From Aphrocallistes beatrix (taxonomy: Eukaryota > Porifera > Hexactinellida > Sceptrulophora > Aphrocallistidae): a stretch of 64,000 nucleotides of DNA. The notes under the pieces are model-generated. The model was not told the DNA's origin, searched no databases, and was given only the letters and a program-made list of their open reading frames with translations. Every line of letters starts with the position of its first letter. Position 1 is the first letter of the stretch. A program made the translations under genes and the position numbers. Shown one piece after another: positions 10,936 to 22,167 of this stretch. The stretch is from positions 3,038,001-3,102,000 of the forward strand of contig OY725495.1 of NCBI GenBank assembly GCA_963281255.1, in the 5' to 3' direction.

Positions 10936-11960
10936 ATAAAAGAAGTGGCATGGCCATGGCATTACCAGCCGTACAGCTTCATATAGCCATGCAATTCATC
11001 ACATTTTTCAACGCTGAAACCATACATAGTATACTCAATTGGGGGTACCCCCAAATGAAACCTGCATATGTTCAAATGAGGATCTGAGCGATGGGGATAT
11101 CAAAATGATTCGAAATCCGTTTGATCTAAGTGTAAACTCTATACAGGACAAACTAAAGAGGAATTAATAGGGTTGAGTTTCAGAATAGTTTAACTTCACA
11201 ATGTCAGGGGTGCATGACACAAAAGATCCACCACGAAGGGTACAAAGAGAGGAAAAGTTTGAGAACAACTACTATTGAGTAATAGCACAATTTGTACTTA
11301 CAAAATAGAACGGTTTGGAAGTTGTATTACTTACTTTTAGTTTTATTAGATAATCTCAAGATTATTATTTGTCAGAATACAAGCAGTAGCGGATCCACGG
11401 GGGGACAGTGGGACAGGGTTAATTATTTATTAATCAAAATTTTAACAACAGATATATGTACTTTGATGCCAAGTTTATGCATGCTGGTATTACCTTCTTA
11501 AAGTCTATTCTACATGGTTAATGATTTTTAAACTGAACATGTGTCAATCCATTCGGCTATCACTGCATCCTTGGTTATCTTACTGTAAGTCCTTAGTATG
11601 TTGAGTCGGTTATGGTTGACTGAATTTTGAGTTCGAAATTTTGACCTGTTCTTTAATAATGTTGGGATGATTTGTCTTACAGCCGTTTGGATCGAAATGA
11701 AAACCTTTGATTTGATCAACAAATAAAATGTACACAAAGAAGGAACGTTAAGCTGCATTATTAACAACTGGGTATATACGTATAAGTCCTATTGTAATAG
11801 GTACATTTTGACTTTTTTTCAGTGCGTCGGTAGCTATGATAGAGGAAACGTATTCATGGTGTGTGCTCGAATTAAAGTATGATATTAGTTACGATGACTG
11901 ATTAGTATACATTATGCATCTCAAGTTACGATGAAACAGGCCGAAGAGTTTGGTCTCATT
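10936..11960. other. Intergenic upstream of ICMT-like gene
   Basis: No gene recognised. At 11385-11400 there is a solitary hAT-like terminus (CAGTAGCGGATCC), and about 11440-11600 is a single degenerate arm of the foldback family (ACTTTGATGCCAAGTTTATG motif). Confidence 0.45.
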
Positions 11961-11966
11961 GCATGG

Positions 11967-11973
11967 TATATAA
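11967..11973 (+). promoter_or_regulatory. TATA-like box of ICMT-like gene
   Basis: TATATAA about 97 bp before the ATG at 12070; consistent with a short leader. Only the motif and distance support it. Confidence 0.35.
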
Positions 11974-12069
11974 TAGAAAATTAATGCTCAATCATTCATT
12001 TCTGGCATTTCAAATCTGCTCCTTTGAATCAATATTCAAAAACTAATAACCACCAATCATCAGATTGTC

Positions 12070-12666
12070 ATGGATATATTTCTACTCAATCGTATCTTGA
12101 GCTCCACCATCTCTCTGTTAATACTCATATCAGAGATAAGAAGTCCTCACAGTCTTGATGAGTCAGTGAGAAAATTAAAATACTCCGTAGAATTCATGAT
12201 TATACGTTCAGCACAATCCTTCTTCACTCTCTGCGTCATCTTCAATTTCATTTGGTTTTGGGTAATGCTCTTGAGTGGCGAGGAAGAGAATATAATGAAT
12301 AGTAGTAGTGAAATAGTGATTTTAGGTCTAATAATGTGTGTTGTAGGCAAATATTACAGAAATAAAGCTAAAGAGGAACTGGGGGAATTCTTCACGTATG
12401 AAGTGGGAGTGAGTAAGGAGCAAAAGCTGATCAAAGACGGGCTCTACTCCTATCTCATGCACCCGAGCTACTCTGCGATTGTTCTTGTGGTTCTAGGAAA
12501 TTTAATTTTATACTCTTCTGTATTACTTTATATTCCATTCAGCCTCTTTTTTACCCTTGTGATTAATAGGATCGTTACGGAAGAAAGGGCATTGCTGGAA
12601 GGTTTTGGAAAGGAATTTGAGGAGTACAGGTCACAGAGATGGAGGATGATACCTTTTATATATTAA
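12070..12666 (+). CDS. ICMT-like protein-S-isoprenylcysteine methyltransferase family
   Basis: 198 residues, single exon. The C-terminal half carries the hallmark of the isoprenylcysteine carboxyl methyltransferase/PEMT-like fold: an AKEELGEFFTYEVG stretch (100-113), GLYSYLMHPSY (124-134), INRIVTEERALLEGFG (165-180) and the closing EYRSQRWRMIP (185-195). In this family the HPSY and EE regions line the AdoMet site. Hydrophobic segments at roughly 8-22, 46-68, 82-93 and 136-168 suggest a multi-pass membrane protein. Known members methylate the C-terminal prenylcysteine of CAAX proteins at the ER. This one is shorter than vertebrate ICMT, has M instead of the usual R before HPSY, and belongs to a local set of broken paralogues, so its substrate could differ. 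The start fits because related fragments begin MDLSLL at the same place. Confidence 0.8.
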   Translation: MDIFLLNRILSSTISLLILISEIRSPHSLDESVRKLKYSVEFMIIRSAQSFFTLCVIFNFIWFWVMLLSGEEENIMNSSSEIVILGLIMCVVGKYYRNKAKEELGEFFTYEVGVSKEQKLIKDGLYSYLMHPSYSAIVLVVLGNLILYSSVLLYIPFSLFFTLVINRIVTEERALLEGFGKEFEEYRSQRWRMIPFIY

Positions 12667-12858
12667 ATCTACTTAAAAACTTGTTTTATACTTAAGTGTT
12701 ATGTTTTAATTCCTAGGCTTTTCAGTAATGAGTGAGAAAGAGAGGTGAACTTTTGTGATATAATTCTTTTCTACTAAACATTCCATCTCCATTGACTTTG
12801 TACTTGTATATTTACTTTCATTTGTTGTATAAAAAAGATAATTAAATATGCTTACATA

Positions 12859-13187
12859 CATAGGCGTAAACTTAGCCTAGTTGTGGGGTTCTGGCCCCCC
12901 ACAGCGCTTCAAAGTGTGGGGGGCGGCCCCACACTTATAACAGTTGGTTTTTAGTTGAAACTGTTTCACAGCATATTATTGATATCATCTCAGCATTAGT
13001 TATCTTTAATAAATATATTTCAAAATATCCCGATTTACTTTTCATATTAAATTTCCTCAGCAATATTTTACATTCAATACTACTTTGAAAACTAGATCTG
13101 CTTATTTTGATGGATCGATTTAACATGATTTTGGGAAATGGCCCCCCACACTTTTAGAAAAAAAAAATCAAAAACTTTACGCCTATG
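12859..13187. mobile_element. hAT-like MITE, CATAGGCGTAAA ends, 329 bp
   Basis: Inverted termini CATAGGCGTAAACTT / CTTTACGCCTATG and perfect 8 bp duplications CTTACATA (12851-12858, 13188-13195). The interior has mirrored GTGTGGGG/CCCCACAC blocks. A 622 bp sister copy is at 31947-32568, also inserted at CTTACA. Confidence 0.9.
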
Positions 13188-13212
13188 CTTACATATAAAT
13201 TTTAGAATTATA

Positions 13213-13400
13213 TCTTATATATTAAAACCCTAGAAATTTTTGTTTGTTTGTCCGAATTGATTGATGAATTGGCAAGTCGCAGAGATATGAAAATTGCCAT
13301 GTAGGTGTCAAATGATATGACTACGATAAGTTCTAAGATCTAAGCGAAATTTTCACACCTCTGCAAAAAAATGGAAAACAATTGTTCACACCTTTTCTAT
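13213..13400 (+). repeat. Helitron-like 5' module
   Basis: Begins TCTTATATATTAAAACCCTAG and continues into GTCCGAATTGATTGATGAAT. An almost identical module is at 26848-27020. A TC-plus-A/T-rich start would fit a Helitron 5' end; this is a tentative reading. Confidence 0.4.
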
Positions 13401-14020
13401 ACAATACTATGTATGGTTTCACTCTCACAATAGAAATCGTTGTACGACACTACAATAGATTGTCATTGTTATTGACACTTCCAAGCCACAACTTATATTA
13501 AATATCTTAATTTTATTATAGTGTATAGCAATAAAAAAGGTTATGTGTATATTTTCACACCTTTATATACATATTTTACACCATTTGATGAATTTATAAA
13601 AATATGCTAGAGACTAGCTTGAAATGGTTGACATGGGGTTTTCAGGGGTGAAGATTGAGTTAATGAGAGGTATTACTGAGGTATTGTCAACCATGCTGAA
13701 TAAGTGCTGACAGACTTTTTTGAAAGAAGATACTGTAGTCTTAGCAATTAGACTTTCGTTCAAACTTTTCAGATAAGCAGTACTTCACTTCCTATTGAGC
13801 AGTAGTTCTGGGGTATGTCTGTTGTTTTTTTGGCGTACGCCGAATCTTTCCTTCTAAAATATCAGCATTGTAATAATGTCGAAAATTTGCTAGATTTTCC
13901 ATCGACCATTCAATGCATTTTTGAATTCAGTCTTCGATTATCAACTCACACTGAGTAGGTCTTAGTCTGTTATACTAGGAATTCTTCGATTCTTGTTTTT
14001 CATCTATAATTATGTTAGAG
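13401..14020. other. Intergenic up to the assembly gap
   Basis: No gene recognised. Part of it (about 13690-13990) echoes 9740-10380 (TTGAAAGAATATGAAGGTC, CAGTAGTTCT, CATTCAATGCATTTTT), so it is a second copy of a dispersed repeat. Confidence 0.45.
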
Positions 14021-14220
14021 NNNNNNNNNNNNNNNNNNNNNNNNNNNNNNNNNNNNNNNNNNNNNNNNNNNNNNNNNNNNNNNNNNNNNNNNNNNNNNNN
14101 NNNNNNNNNNNNNNNNNNNNNNNNNNNNNNNNNNNNNNNNNNNNNNNNNNNNNNNNNNNNNNNNNNNNNNNNNNNNNNNNNNNNNNNNNNNNNNNNNNNN
14201 NNNNNNNNNNNNNNNNNNNN
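14021..14220. other. Assembly gap, 200 N
   Basis: Exactly 200 unknown bases. Apparent reading frames through it are artefacts. The right side resumes inside a foldback arm, which suggests that the gap was caused by a palindrome that did not assemble. Confidence 0.98.
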
Positions 14221-14680
14221 TACAATGAATTATGAATATAAACAGTAAAATACCCAAAAATAAAACAGTTTCAAAAATATACATTTTTGTTACGTCATAG
14301 TTCCGGTTTGCTTCGGGAGTTGGTTTCAGTTCCAGTTTTCACAAAGAAAAGGAACTCAAAACTTAATTTACTCAAGTTTTTCGTTTTCTCCATATGTAAA
14401 AACATAAGTATTGCAATTTATGAAAGAATTTGATGAATATTTTTCGAGTTATTCGAGTTTAAAATGGGATGGGATTTTACCATTGTGAAAATCCTTGGTC
14501 AAAACAGCAAAAATTCAAAAATTTGTGACGTCATAACTCAAAAACCACATGACCGATTGATCTGAAATTTTCACAAAAGTAAAGACATATACGTGCCCTG
14601 TCACACAGCAAATTTCAGACCAATCGGTTGATGGTGGTGAAATTATTGGTTTTTTGACATGGAATTCCCCATATATATAT
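14221..14680. mobile_element. Partial right arm of large foldback element
   Basis: Matches 6780-7238 in the same orientation, ending GACATGGAATTCCCCATATA. The left arm is missing or lies in the gap. Confidence 0.75.
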
Positions 14681-14714
14681 ATATACTATATATATATATG
14701 TTAGAACAAATTTG

Positions 14715-14862
14715 CGAAATCAATAATTATGCATAATTGTTCATTTTACAACAATTATGCATAATTGTTTGTCTAATACGACAATTATGAATAATTGTTG
14801 TGAAATGAACAGTTTACATAATTGTTTAAAATGAAAGCAACAATTATGCAAAATTGTTAATG
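14715..14862. repeat. Array of ACAATTATGCATAATTGT palindromes
   Basis: Four or five copies of an 18 bp self-complementary sequence (ACAATTATGCATAATTGT or one-base variants) recur about every 30 bp, with spacer motifs such as TGAACA also mirrored. The core resembles octamer/homeodomain-type sites, but an origin as nested hairpins of a mobile element is equally possible. Confidence 0.6.
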
Positions 14863-15263
14863 GTACTGTCACGAAAATTTTGATCCAGGGGACCAATTTT
14901 TTTCATGGAAAATTGGTCCTATGCTGAAAGTTTTGATCCTGTATGGACAAATTTTCCATGGAATATTGGTCCGGGGAACCATTTTTTTCACAGTTAACCC
15001 GATTTCTCCAATTGAGGATGTATGTATTGTATCAAAAAATTAGATAAGCTAAACATGTAGTATATCTAATTAGATGATGGTCAATGAGAAACTCAGAATA
15101 CACATTCTGTTGATTTTTGATATTACTGGTAACATCTTCACCCAGAGGTTCTGGGTCTAAATGAATTTTAACCCTAGCATTTAGACACAGGTTCAATATT
15201 ATGGAATTTCGGACGGGACTGTTCATTGGTGACCGTTATAGCAGGTTCGACTGTCTATATATA
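14863..15263. other. Intergenic with GGACCAATTTT repeats
   Basis: Contains several diverged copies of a GGTCC(GGGGG)ACCAATTTT unit related to the minisatellites at 47.1-47.4 and 57.4-57.6 kb and to 22250-22400. No gene recognised. Confidence 0.4.
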
Positions 15264-15445
15264 CAGTCGACTCCGCTTAATATAGTCACTGTTTAATCGG
15301 GTCAGCCGCTTAATCGGGCCACTTTTGGCAGGACCGGAATAGCTCTCACACATAGAAGCTAATACAAAAATATTATCGGTTAATAGAGTTCTCCGCTTAA
15401 TCGGGTCAAAATATCCCCTGACCGATGTGACCCTATTGTCGACTG
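15264..15445. mobile_element. pogo/Tigger-like MITE, second copy
   Basis: Same CAGTCGACTCCGCTTAAT terminus as 4269-4456, TA-flanked; 182 bp. Confidence 0.7.
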
Positions 15446-15467
15446 TATACATATGGGGAATTCAGTC

Positions 15468-17372
15468 GACTGTATACATATGGGGAATTCAATGTCAAAA
15501 AACCAATAATTTCACCACAACCGATTTGTCTGAAATTTGCTGTGCGATAGGGCACTGATATGTCTTTACTTTTGTGAAAATTTCAGATCAATCGGTCATG
15601 TGGTTTTTGAGTTATGACGTCACAAATTTTTGAATTTTTGTTGTTTGACCAAGGATTTTCACTATGGTAAAATCACCATCCCATTTTAAATTCGAATAAC
15701 TCGAAAAATATTTATCAAATTCTTTCATAAATTGCAATACTTATGTTTTTACATATGGAGAAAACGAAAAACTTGAGTAAATTAAGTTTTGAGTTCCTTT
15801 TCTTTGTAAAACTGAAACTGAAACCAACTCCCAAGTAAACCGGAACTATGACGTAACAAAAATGTATATCTTGTAAACCGCAATAACTATGCATTCAAAT
15901 TTGATCTTATTTGATAGCCAATAGACTACTTCCTATAAAGCTATAACATAATTTCCACGTCTAGGTTCAATGGTTTACGAGTTATTAGACAAATTACCAA
16001 TTGTGACCAAAGTGATCATTTGTCTAATAACTCGTAAACCATTGAACCTAGACGTGGAAATTATGTTATAGCTTTATAGGAAGTAGTCTATTGGCTATCA
16101 AATAAGATCAAATTTGAATGCATAGTTATTGCGGTTTACAAGATATGACCACAAATGATCAAAATGCGTTTCCATAGCAACGCTGGAATGTAACAACATT
16201 CCATGAAAAATATTCACTTTTCGCATCAACCCATTCACAGCTCAGTTCTATACAAAAAAATCTAAATAAAACAAACACTTAGAAGTGCCCTTAAACAACC
16301 TCTGAAATTCACTAAATGTGTCCCAAATATAACTTATTGTGCAATCATATAATGACTAATCGAAATTTTAACAACGGATATGGATACTTTGGCGTCATAT
16401 TTATATATGCTGATTTCGAAGCTCTATTCTGTGTCGTTCATGATTTTGGCAGATCATGTATTTGATCAACCATCTTCGACCGCATCCCTGGTCCATTTTT
16501 GAGATTTAGATGGAAGGCCTTATATACAGAGTGCTATGGTCGGACTAAATATCGGATTGTTTAGCAAATATTAGTCCTCTAAAATTAACTTTTCAACTCA
16601 TTAGTGACATTTATTGCATTCCTATTACATAGCAACAACAGCATTGCACTGTTTATGTTTAGTCTATCTGCGGTCAAATATACAACAGACTTATAATTCC
16701 GAATGCACATATCAATAGCAGAATGTTGTAAGAATGGGTGATATTATAGAGGAAGACATAAAAGCATTTTCAAAATGGTAGAAATTGAGAGTTGTCAGGT
16801 CAATTTTATATTTTTACAAAAGGCGTAAAATTTTGAGTTATATGTAGAAATCGTTCACAGGCACAAAAATGTGAATAACTCAAAGAGAACATATGGAAAC
16901 CAAATGCATTTTTTTATACAATGAATTATGAATATAAACGGTAAAATACCCAAAAATAAAACAGTTTCCAAAATATACATTTTTGTTACGTCATAGTTCC
17001 GGTTTACTTGGGAGTTGGTTTCAGTTTCAGTTTTACGAAGAAAAGGAACTCAAAACTTAATTTACTCAAGTTTTTCGTTTTCTCCATATGTAAAACATAA
17101 GTATTGCAATTTATGAAAGAATTTGATAAATATTTTGAGTTATTCGAATTTAAAATGGGATGGTGATTTTACCATTGTGATAATCCTTGGTCAAACAACA
17201 AAAATTCAAAAATTTGTGACGTCATAACTCAAAAACCACATGACCGATTGATCTGAAATTTTCACAAAAGTAAAGACATATCAGTGCCCTATCGCACAGC
17301 AAATTTTCATTTCAGACAAATCGGTCGATGGTGGTGAAATGATTGGTTTTTTGACATGGAATTCCCCATATA
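15468..17372. mobile_element. Foldback element, asymmetric copy
   Basis: Same family as 4459-7238. The right arm (about 16060-17372) is nearly complete while the left arm has lost several hundred bases at about 15873, where sequence jumps from the ATGTATAT motif to the inner CGCAATAACTATGCATTC core. The axis is near 16015. Confidence 0.75.
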
Positions 17373-17377
17373 CTACG

Positions 17378-17381
<4 letters not shown>

Positions 17382-17432
<51 letters not shown>
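17382..17432. repeat. (TA)n microsatellite
   Basis: A run of about 25 TA dinucleotides directly before a pogo-like MITE; a second TA run follows the MITE at about 17620-17652. Confidence 0.85.
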
Positions 17433-17433
<1 letters not shown>

Positions 17434-17435
<2 letters not shown>

Positions 17436-17616
17436 GTCGACTCCGCTTAATAGGGCCACTGTTTAATCGGGTCGCCGCTTAATCGGGCCACTTTGGCAGG
17501 ACCGGAATAGCTCTCACACATAGAAGCTAGTACAAAATATTTTCGGTTAATAGGGTCCTCCGCTTAATCGGGGCAAAATGTCCTCTGACCGATGTGGCCC
17601 TATTAAGCGGAGTCGA

Positions 17617-17619
<3 letters not shown>
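17434..17619. mobile_element. pogo/Tigger-like MITE, third copy
   Basis: 186 bp, CAGTCGACTCCGCTTAATAG ends, inserted within a TA microsatellite. Confidence 0.75.
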
Positions 17620-17654
<35 letters not shown>

Positions 17655-17689
17655 TATATGTATATACGTATATATATAACAAATTGATT

Positions 17690-18163
17690 GAAGAACCTGC
17701 CAGGCGCAGAAAACTGGCATGTGGGAGTCTTTTGGCTATGGCTCCACTAAGCTCTGAGCTCAGACGATAATGTCGACTCAAAATGGAATTATGACGCCAT
17801 TGTCACCTTTTTTAGAATTAGAAATTTCAGTTTTTCGACCATAACTCAGCCATTATTGGTGATTGAAGGCTGAAATTTTAATAGAATGTGTATATTAATA
17901 GACCTCACATATGATACAACTATTATCAAAAAATGATGACTCATCACTCTGTTATTACGTCATCATTACGCATCAAAAATAGCTAAATTGACAAATTTTG
18001 TGATTTTTCGTGCGATATCGATTATAAAAGTAGAACAGGCGTATTTAGAGATGCTATCTCCCTTTTAATTAATCAATGTGGCTCCAGGCGCCCGAAGGGA
18101 GCCTCCGGCGGACACAAAGTGCACGCCAGCCGCGCAGCGTAAGCAAGCGAAACGCGCTTGTAT
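17690..18163 (+). mobile_element. Helitron-like element copy
   Basis: Contains the AATTGATTGAAGAACCTGCC start module, two TGACGTCAT-like sites, and the GC-rich tail GACACAAAGTGCACGCC...GCGCGCTTGT at the right end. Confidence 0.45.
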
Positions 18164-18922
18164 CAATTAAAAGATGTCAATGTCACACCTAACAATAATT
18201 ATACTTTCTTGAGTCCAAATCTGAGACCTTTTATTGTATAACGAACGAAATCAAAATATATACGTATATTATTTCTATATTTTGATTGCAAATTCTGTCA
18301 AAATAGGCCCATTTTAATAGTATTTGAATGGTATATTTCTTGATTAACAAAATACATTTGTTCCAGTACTCTACGTATGCGACCCTAATAGCAGACCCAA
18401 ATAATTACAAATAAATACTTTCTATGTGCAATATTCCTACTTTACACAGTGCTAAATGGGAATATTCCAAAAACTGGGATAGATCGATCAAATCGAATAG
18501 TATTACATACCTCTATCTCCTTTATTATGAAAAAACATTTTGAAAATTGGGGTCACATTTTCATTGTCAAAGCAAGTAGACATTCAGAGCCTACCTTATC
18601 TGGCAGACGATGGACTATTTCCAAATTAAGTGGTAGTATTATTTGTACTTTTATTAAGAAGTATGTCTAGGCTCTGATTATGCGTTACACATTTTATTGT
18701 AAAATAATCAAATTAATACCATAGAACTTCAATTAAGTTTGATGGCTCTCTATAAATTCTAGTGACTCAAATTTTCATGGGAATATCATCAAAATCATTT
18801 AATTAAACAGGTGACTTGGATCTAGCTACACATACACAGTTTATGTAAGAATATAATATCAAATAAATTTAAACTGCTGAGTTGGATCTGGATTTATAAT
18901 ACATCATTTTTATTGAGATATA

Positions 18923-19369
18923 CTCTACCTGGACAAAAGTATTCGTACATCCCAAAATTTCTCATACAAATAGTTATAATACTAATCAATTTATCGAGTC
19001 AAAGGTACAGTCGACTACGCTTAATAGTGTCACATCGGTCAACGGACATTTTGCCCCGATTAATCTGAGAGCCCTATTAACCGAAAATAATTTATCTTAG
19101 GTTCTATGTATGGGAGCTATTCCGGTCCTGCCAAAAGTGGCCTGATTAAGCGGTTGACCCGATTAAATAGTGATCCTATTAAGCAGAGTCGATTGTATTT
19201 AATTTGTAAGACTACACTAAATTTATTTAGCTTCAAATTCGAATTACCCACTTTATAATCTTTCAACTTGTTTACTCTCCAACAATGTTGAACATTTCTA
19301 AACTGCCACCTCTAATTTACAAGTAGATGGAAGCTATTAGAGTGTACGAATACTTTTGTCCAGGCAGTG
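18923..19369. mobile_element. Tc1/mariner-like MITE, nested host of a pogo MITE
   Basis: Ends CTCTACCTGGACAAAAGTAT and ATACTTTTGTCCAGGCAGTG with TA on each side. The element contains a pogo-like MITE (19008-19195). Same family as 48083-48749. Confidence 0.8.
19008..19195. mobile_element. pogo/Tigger-like MITE nested in Tc1-like MITE
   Basis: 188 bp, CAGTCGACTACGCTTAATAG / AAGCAGAGTCGATTG ends, TA-flanked; more diverged than the other copies. Confidence 0.7.
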
Positions 19370-19440
19370 TATACAATTCGTGACCAGACAATTAGTAACA
19401 GGATTATATGCAGACTAGCATCAATTTAATACTTGTAATG

Positions 19441-20350
19441 ATGGCATCAAAGTACATGCATCCGTTGTCAAATTTCGATCAGTCATCATATCATTGCGGC
19501 AACAGGTCATTTTAAGGACGATTTTGGCGATTTTCTAAGCTGTTTTAAGCTTGCTTCTAAATGTTATTAAGGTATACATTTTGTGTAGAGCTAAGATTAG
19601 TACTAGTTGATTTGAAAAATTTAGAATTTTCCAATGGAATGTTGTTACATTCCTACGTAGCTATGGTGAAGTATTTTTGATCCGTTTGAGCCATATCCTG
19701 CAAACTATAATAACTAGGTCTTCAAATTTGATCGTATTTGGTAGGCAATTGGTTACTTCCTATTAGGTAATACGTAATACAATTTTAACTTCTAAATTCA
19801 CAAACTACAGAGTTATGGACAATTTAGTATTTTAGTCACATTCTTAAAATCAACCCATACCTCAAAAATCGTTGAATTTAGAAGTTCAAGTTGTATTATT
19901 ACCTAATAGGAAGTAGTCTATTGCCTATCAAACACGATCAAATTTGAAGACCTAGTTATTACAGTTTGCAGGATATGGCTCAAACTGATCAAAATGCTTT
20001 ACCATAGCAACGTAGGAATGTAGCAACATTCCATTGAAAAATTCTAAACTTTTCAAATCAACTAGTACTAATCTTGGTTCTACACAAAAATCACACCTTA
20101 ATAACATTTTGAAATAGGGTTAAAACAGCTTAGAAAATCGCTAAAATCATCCTTAGAATGACCTGTTGCGCAATGATATGATGACTAATCAAATTCTACC
20201 AACAAATATATGTACTCTGATATCATGTTTATATATGCTGGTAATACACTCTTAAGGTCTATTCTGCATGGCAACGATTTTAGGTTAATCATGTATTTTT
20301 TTCAATCGGCTATTACTTCATCCCTAGTCCATAATTTTCAGTCTACTGTG
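19441..20350. mobile_element. Foldback element of about 0.9 kb
   Basis: Arms are reverse complements with the axis near 19830 (TTAGAAGTT / AACTTCTAA). The outer parts share the GATGACTAATC, TATATATGCTGGTAATACA and TTCTGCATGG motifs with the foldbacks at 23.3, 45.6, 58.8 and 60.1 kb. Confidence 0.7.
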
Positions 20351-20792
20351 AGGCATTATTAGAGTACGTAGGCTATGGACAGACATATTTAGCGATGTTA
20401 TCTGTTTTATAATTAATCAAGAGCTTAGGCGTCCGAAAGACGCCTCTGGCGGACACAAAGTGTCCCCCAGCCCGCAGCGAAAGCAAGCGAAGCGCGCTTG
20501 TGACATTTACACAATTCGAATCAATGCTGAGTCCCCCTTAAAACCAGAGTTGCACGCGGGCCGACTTTTCTTATCGGCCCGCGGGCCGTGCGGGCCGAAT
20601 ATAATAGTTTGCGGGCTCCGCGGGCTGGAAATCTTGGCAGGACTCCCCGCGACAACCAACAACCGAGACGATGTTTTTAATTGTCACGAGGGACTAATTA
20701 TAGAATACTTACATAAATGGAACTTTGTTAGTTTCCACTTATTTGTAATCGAAAATCATTATTTGGTACTATGCGGGACAAAGTCCAACCTG

Positions 20793-20939
20793 CAGGGCCG
20801 GCGGAATAGGCCCGGCCGGTCCGGCTTTGGCCGGACCAATTTTATGTCATTATGGCTTATTTTCATATGCAAATTTGCTTTTGGCCGGACCAACTTTCGC
20901 TATGGCCGGACCAATAAAAAGTTGCTTCCGCCGGGCCTG
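20793..20939. mobile_element. CAGGGCCGGCGGAA-type MITE nested in hAT element
   Basis: 147 bp with ends CAGGGCCGGCGGAA / TTCCGCCGGGCCTG and internal GGCCGGACCAA repeats. Five matching bases (ACCTG) adjoin both ends. A 168 bp copy is at 24127-24294 and a diverged piece starts at 28104. Confidence 0.65.
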
Positions 20940-20946
20940 ACCTGTA

Positions 20947-21255
20947 ATGCACTTTGGGGATACAACGCTCAACTTGCAGCAAGAGTATGACATATATATC
21001 AATGGTGGAGTTGCATCAGATAATGATGAAGAAAATCCCCTGACCTATTGGGCCACAGTCCAACACCGCTTTCCCATCTTGGGAAGACTGGCTCGACATG
21101 TTCTATGCTGTCCGGCCACTTCCGCGCAATCCGAACGTGACTTTTCACACACCGGAATGATATTAACCTCACGAAGGTCGCTTCTTTCACCAAAATATGT
21201 CAATTCGTTAGAATTTATAGCTGCTGCTCATCGAGCAGGACTTGGCACATTTTGA
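20947..21255 (+). pseudogene. hAT transposase C-terminal dimerisation domain remnant
   Basis: The frame reads NPLTYWATVQHRFPILGRLA followed by a CCPATSAQSERDFSHTG-like block and LSPKYVNSLEFI. This is the typical hAT family C-terminal dimerisation region (W...FP.L...A......S.ERDFS..G.....R..L.......L.F). The catalytic RNase H-like region is absent, so the piece cannot encode an active transposase. It lies inside the 20545-21454 element in its coding orientation. Confidence 0.8.
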
Positions 21256-21462
21256 AACATGAATATTTAGTCTACTTAATATGTTTATAGTTTATAACTT
21301 ACAAAGCGGGCAAAAATATTTATGCGGGCTTCTTGCGGGCCAAAAATATTTATGCGGGCTTCTTGCGGGCCGAATAATTTAGTTGTGGGCCGCAGGCCGG
21401 GTTAACTTAAAATTGCGGGCCGCGGTTACAAATTTCGTCCCGCGTGCAACTCTGCTTAAAAC

Positions 21463-22047
21463 CATTGGTCATGCATAATTAAGAATGTATTACCAGGATT
21501 ATATATGAACATGTTATCAAATACATATATTCATTGAGAAATTATGATTAATCATGTTATTTCCCAATAAACTATATTTTGAACATAATTTTCATTTTCT
21601 GATATGTGTCAAACACGCTTAGAAGCATTATTGACAATTTTCACTTGAACCAAATTGAGGATGAGTTAATTCAAAATTTTTCAATGGAATGTGGTTCCAT
21701 TCCTTATTTGCCATAAATTTTTAAGCCATATTATTCATGGTTAAAGATTTTAGGATCTGTTATATACGAGTATTTATTCAATGGCCTTTTCTTAATCCAT
21801 AGTTATGGTTCACAAATTTGGTGACTTGATCTTAAATAAAATAGGTCACCTAAATTCTATCATAGAGCACCGTTAATACTTGATAAGCCTCTAGGCCAAT
21901 GAAAATCGATGAGAGATCCTTGGATTCATTGTATTAAATGTTTGCAGGCAAATGAAGAATTTATCAATTTAAAAAATAAATTTGACTCCAATTAATTGGG
22001 ACAAATATTGAGGAACGGAATATTATCTATACATAGAAGCCAATACA
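21463..22047. other. Intergenic, diverged repeats
   Basis: No gene recognised. The 22015-22047 stretch (GGAATATTATCTATACATAG) resembles the interior of the pogo-like MITEs. Confidence 0.4.
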
Positions 22048-22167
22048 AAAATTTATCATTGACTTTTTCACTGACTTGTCAAGGCTGTTTGGACTTGGCA
22101 TTTCTGCTAAGTAGATCAATAGAGAGAAGGTTGTACTAAAAATGCGGTAAAGTAAGGACAAATCCAT
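22048..22167 (-). pseudogene. ICMT-like gene 5' fragment
   Basis: Minus-strand frame from ATG at 22167 begins MDLSLLYRIFSTTF and contains NSLDKSVKKS, clearly homologous to the start of the broken copy at 26161-26759 (RIFSATLSM, NSLDKSVKKS) and the intact gene at 12070. After about 44 codons it ends in a stop where the sequence becomes MITE-like. Only the N-terminal membrane segment remains; the catalytic C-terminus is absent. Confidence 0.65.

Larger units (their letters stand above)
18531..19440. repeat. Dispersed duplication, copy 2, interrupted by Tc1-like MITE
   Basis: Homologous to 7840-8300; the MITE at 18923-19369 splits it, with sequence resuming at CAATTCGTGACCAGACAATT. The short plus-strand frame here is not a recognisable gene. 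Confidence 0.65.
20545..21454 (+). mobile_element. Internally deleted hAT transposon
   Basis: Terminal repeats CAGAGTTGCACGCGGG / CCCGCGTGCAACTCTG and perfect 8 bp duplications CTTAAAAC (20537-20544, 21455-21462) define a 910 bp element. It keeps only the 3' end of its transposase gene and carries a second MITE (20793-20939). GC-rich sub-terminal GGGCCG repeats mark both ends. Confidence 0.9.

Noticed and set aside
14010-14284. Several reading frames across 14010-14284
   Set aside because: They run through the 200-base N gap and contain only unknown residues.
14715-14862. CRISPR-like array because of regular repeats
   Set aside because: The repeats are self-complementary and imperfect, spacers are repetitive, and the DNA is from an animal.
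20460-20990. 176-codon plus-strand frame
   Set aside because: It crosses a Helitron-like tail, a hAT terminus and a nested MITE; composition comes from GC-rich repeats.
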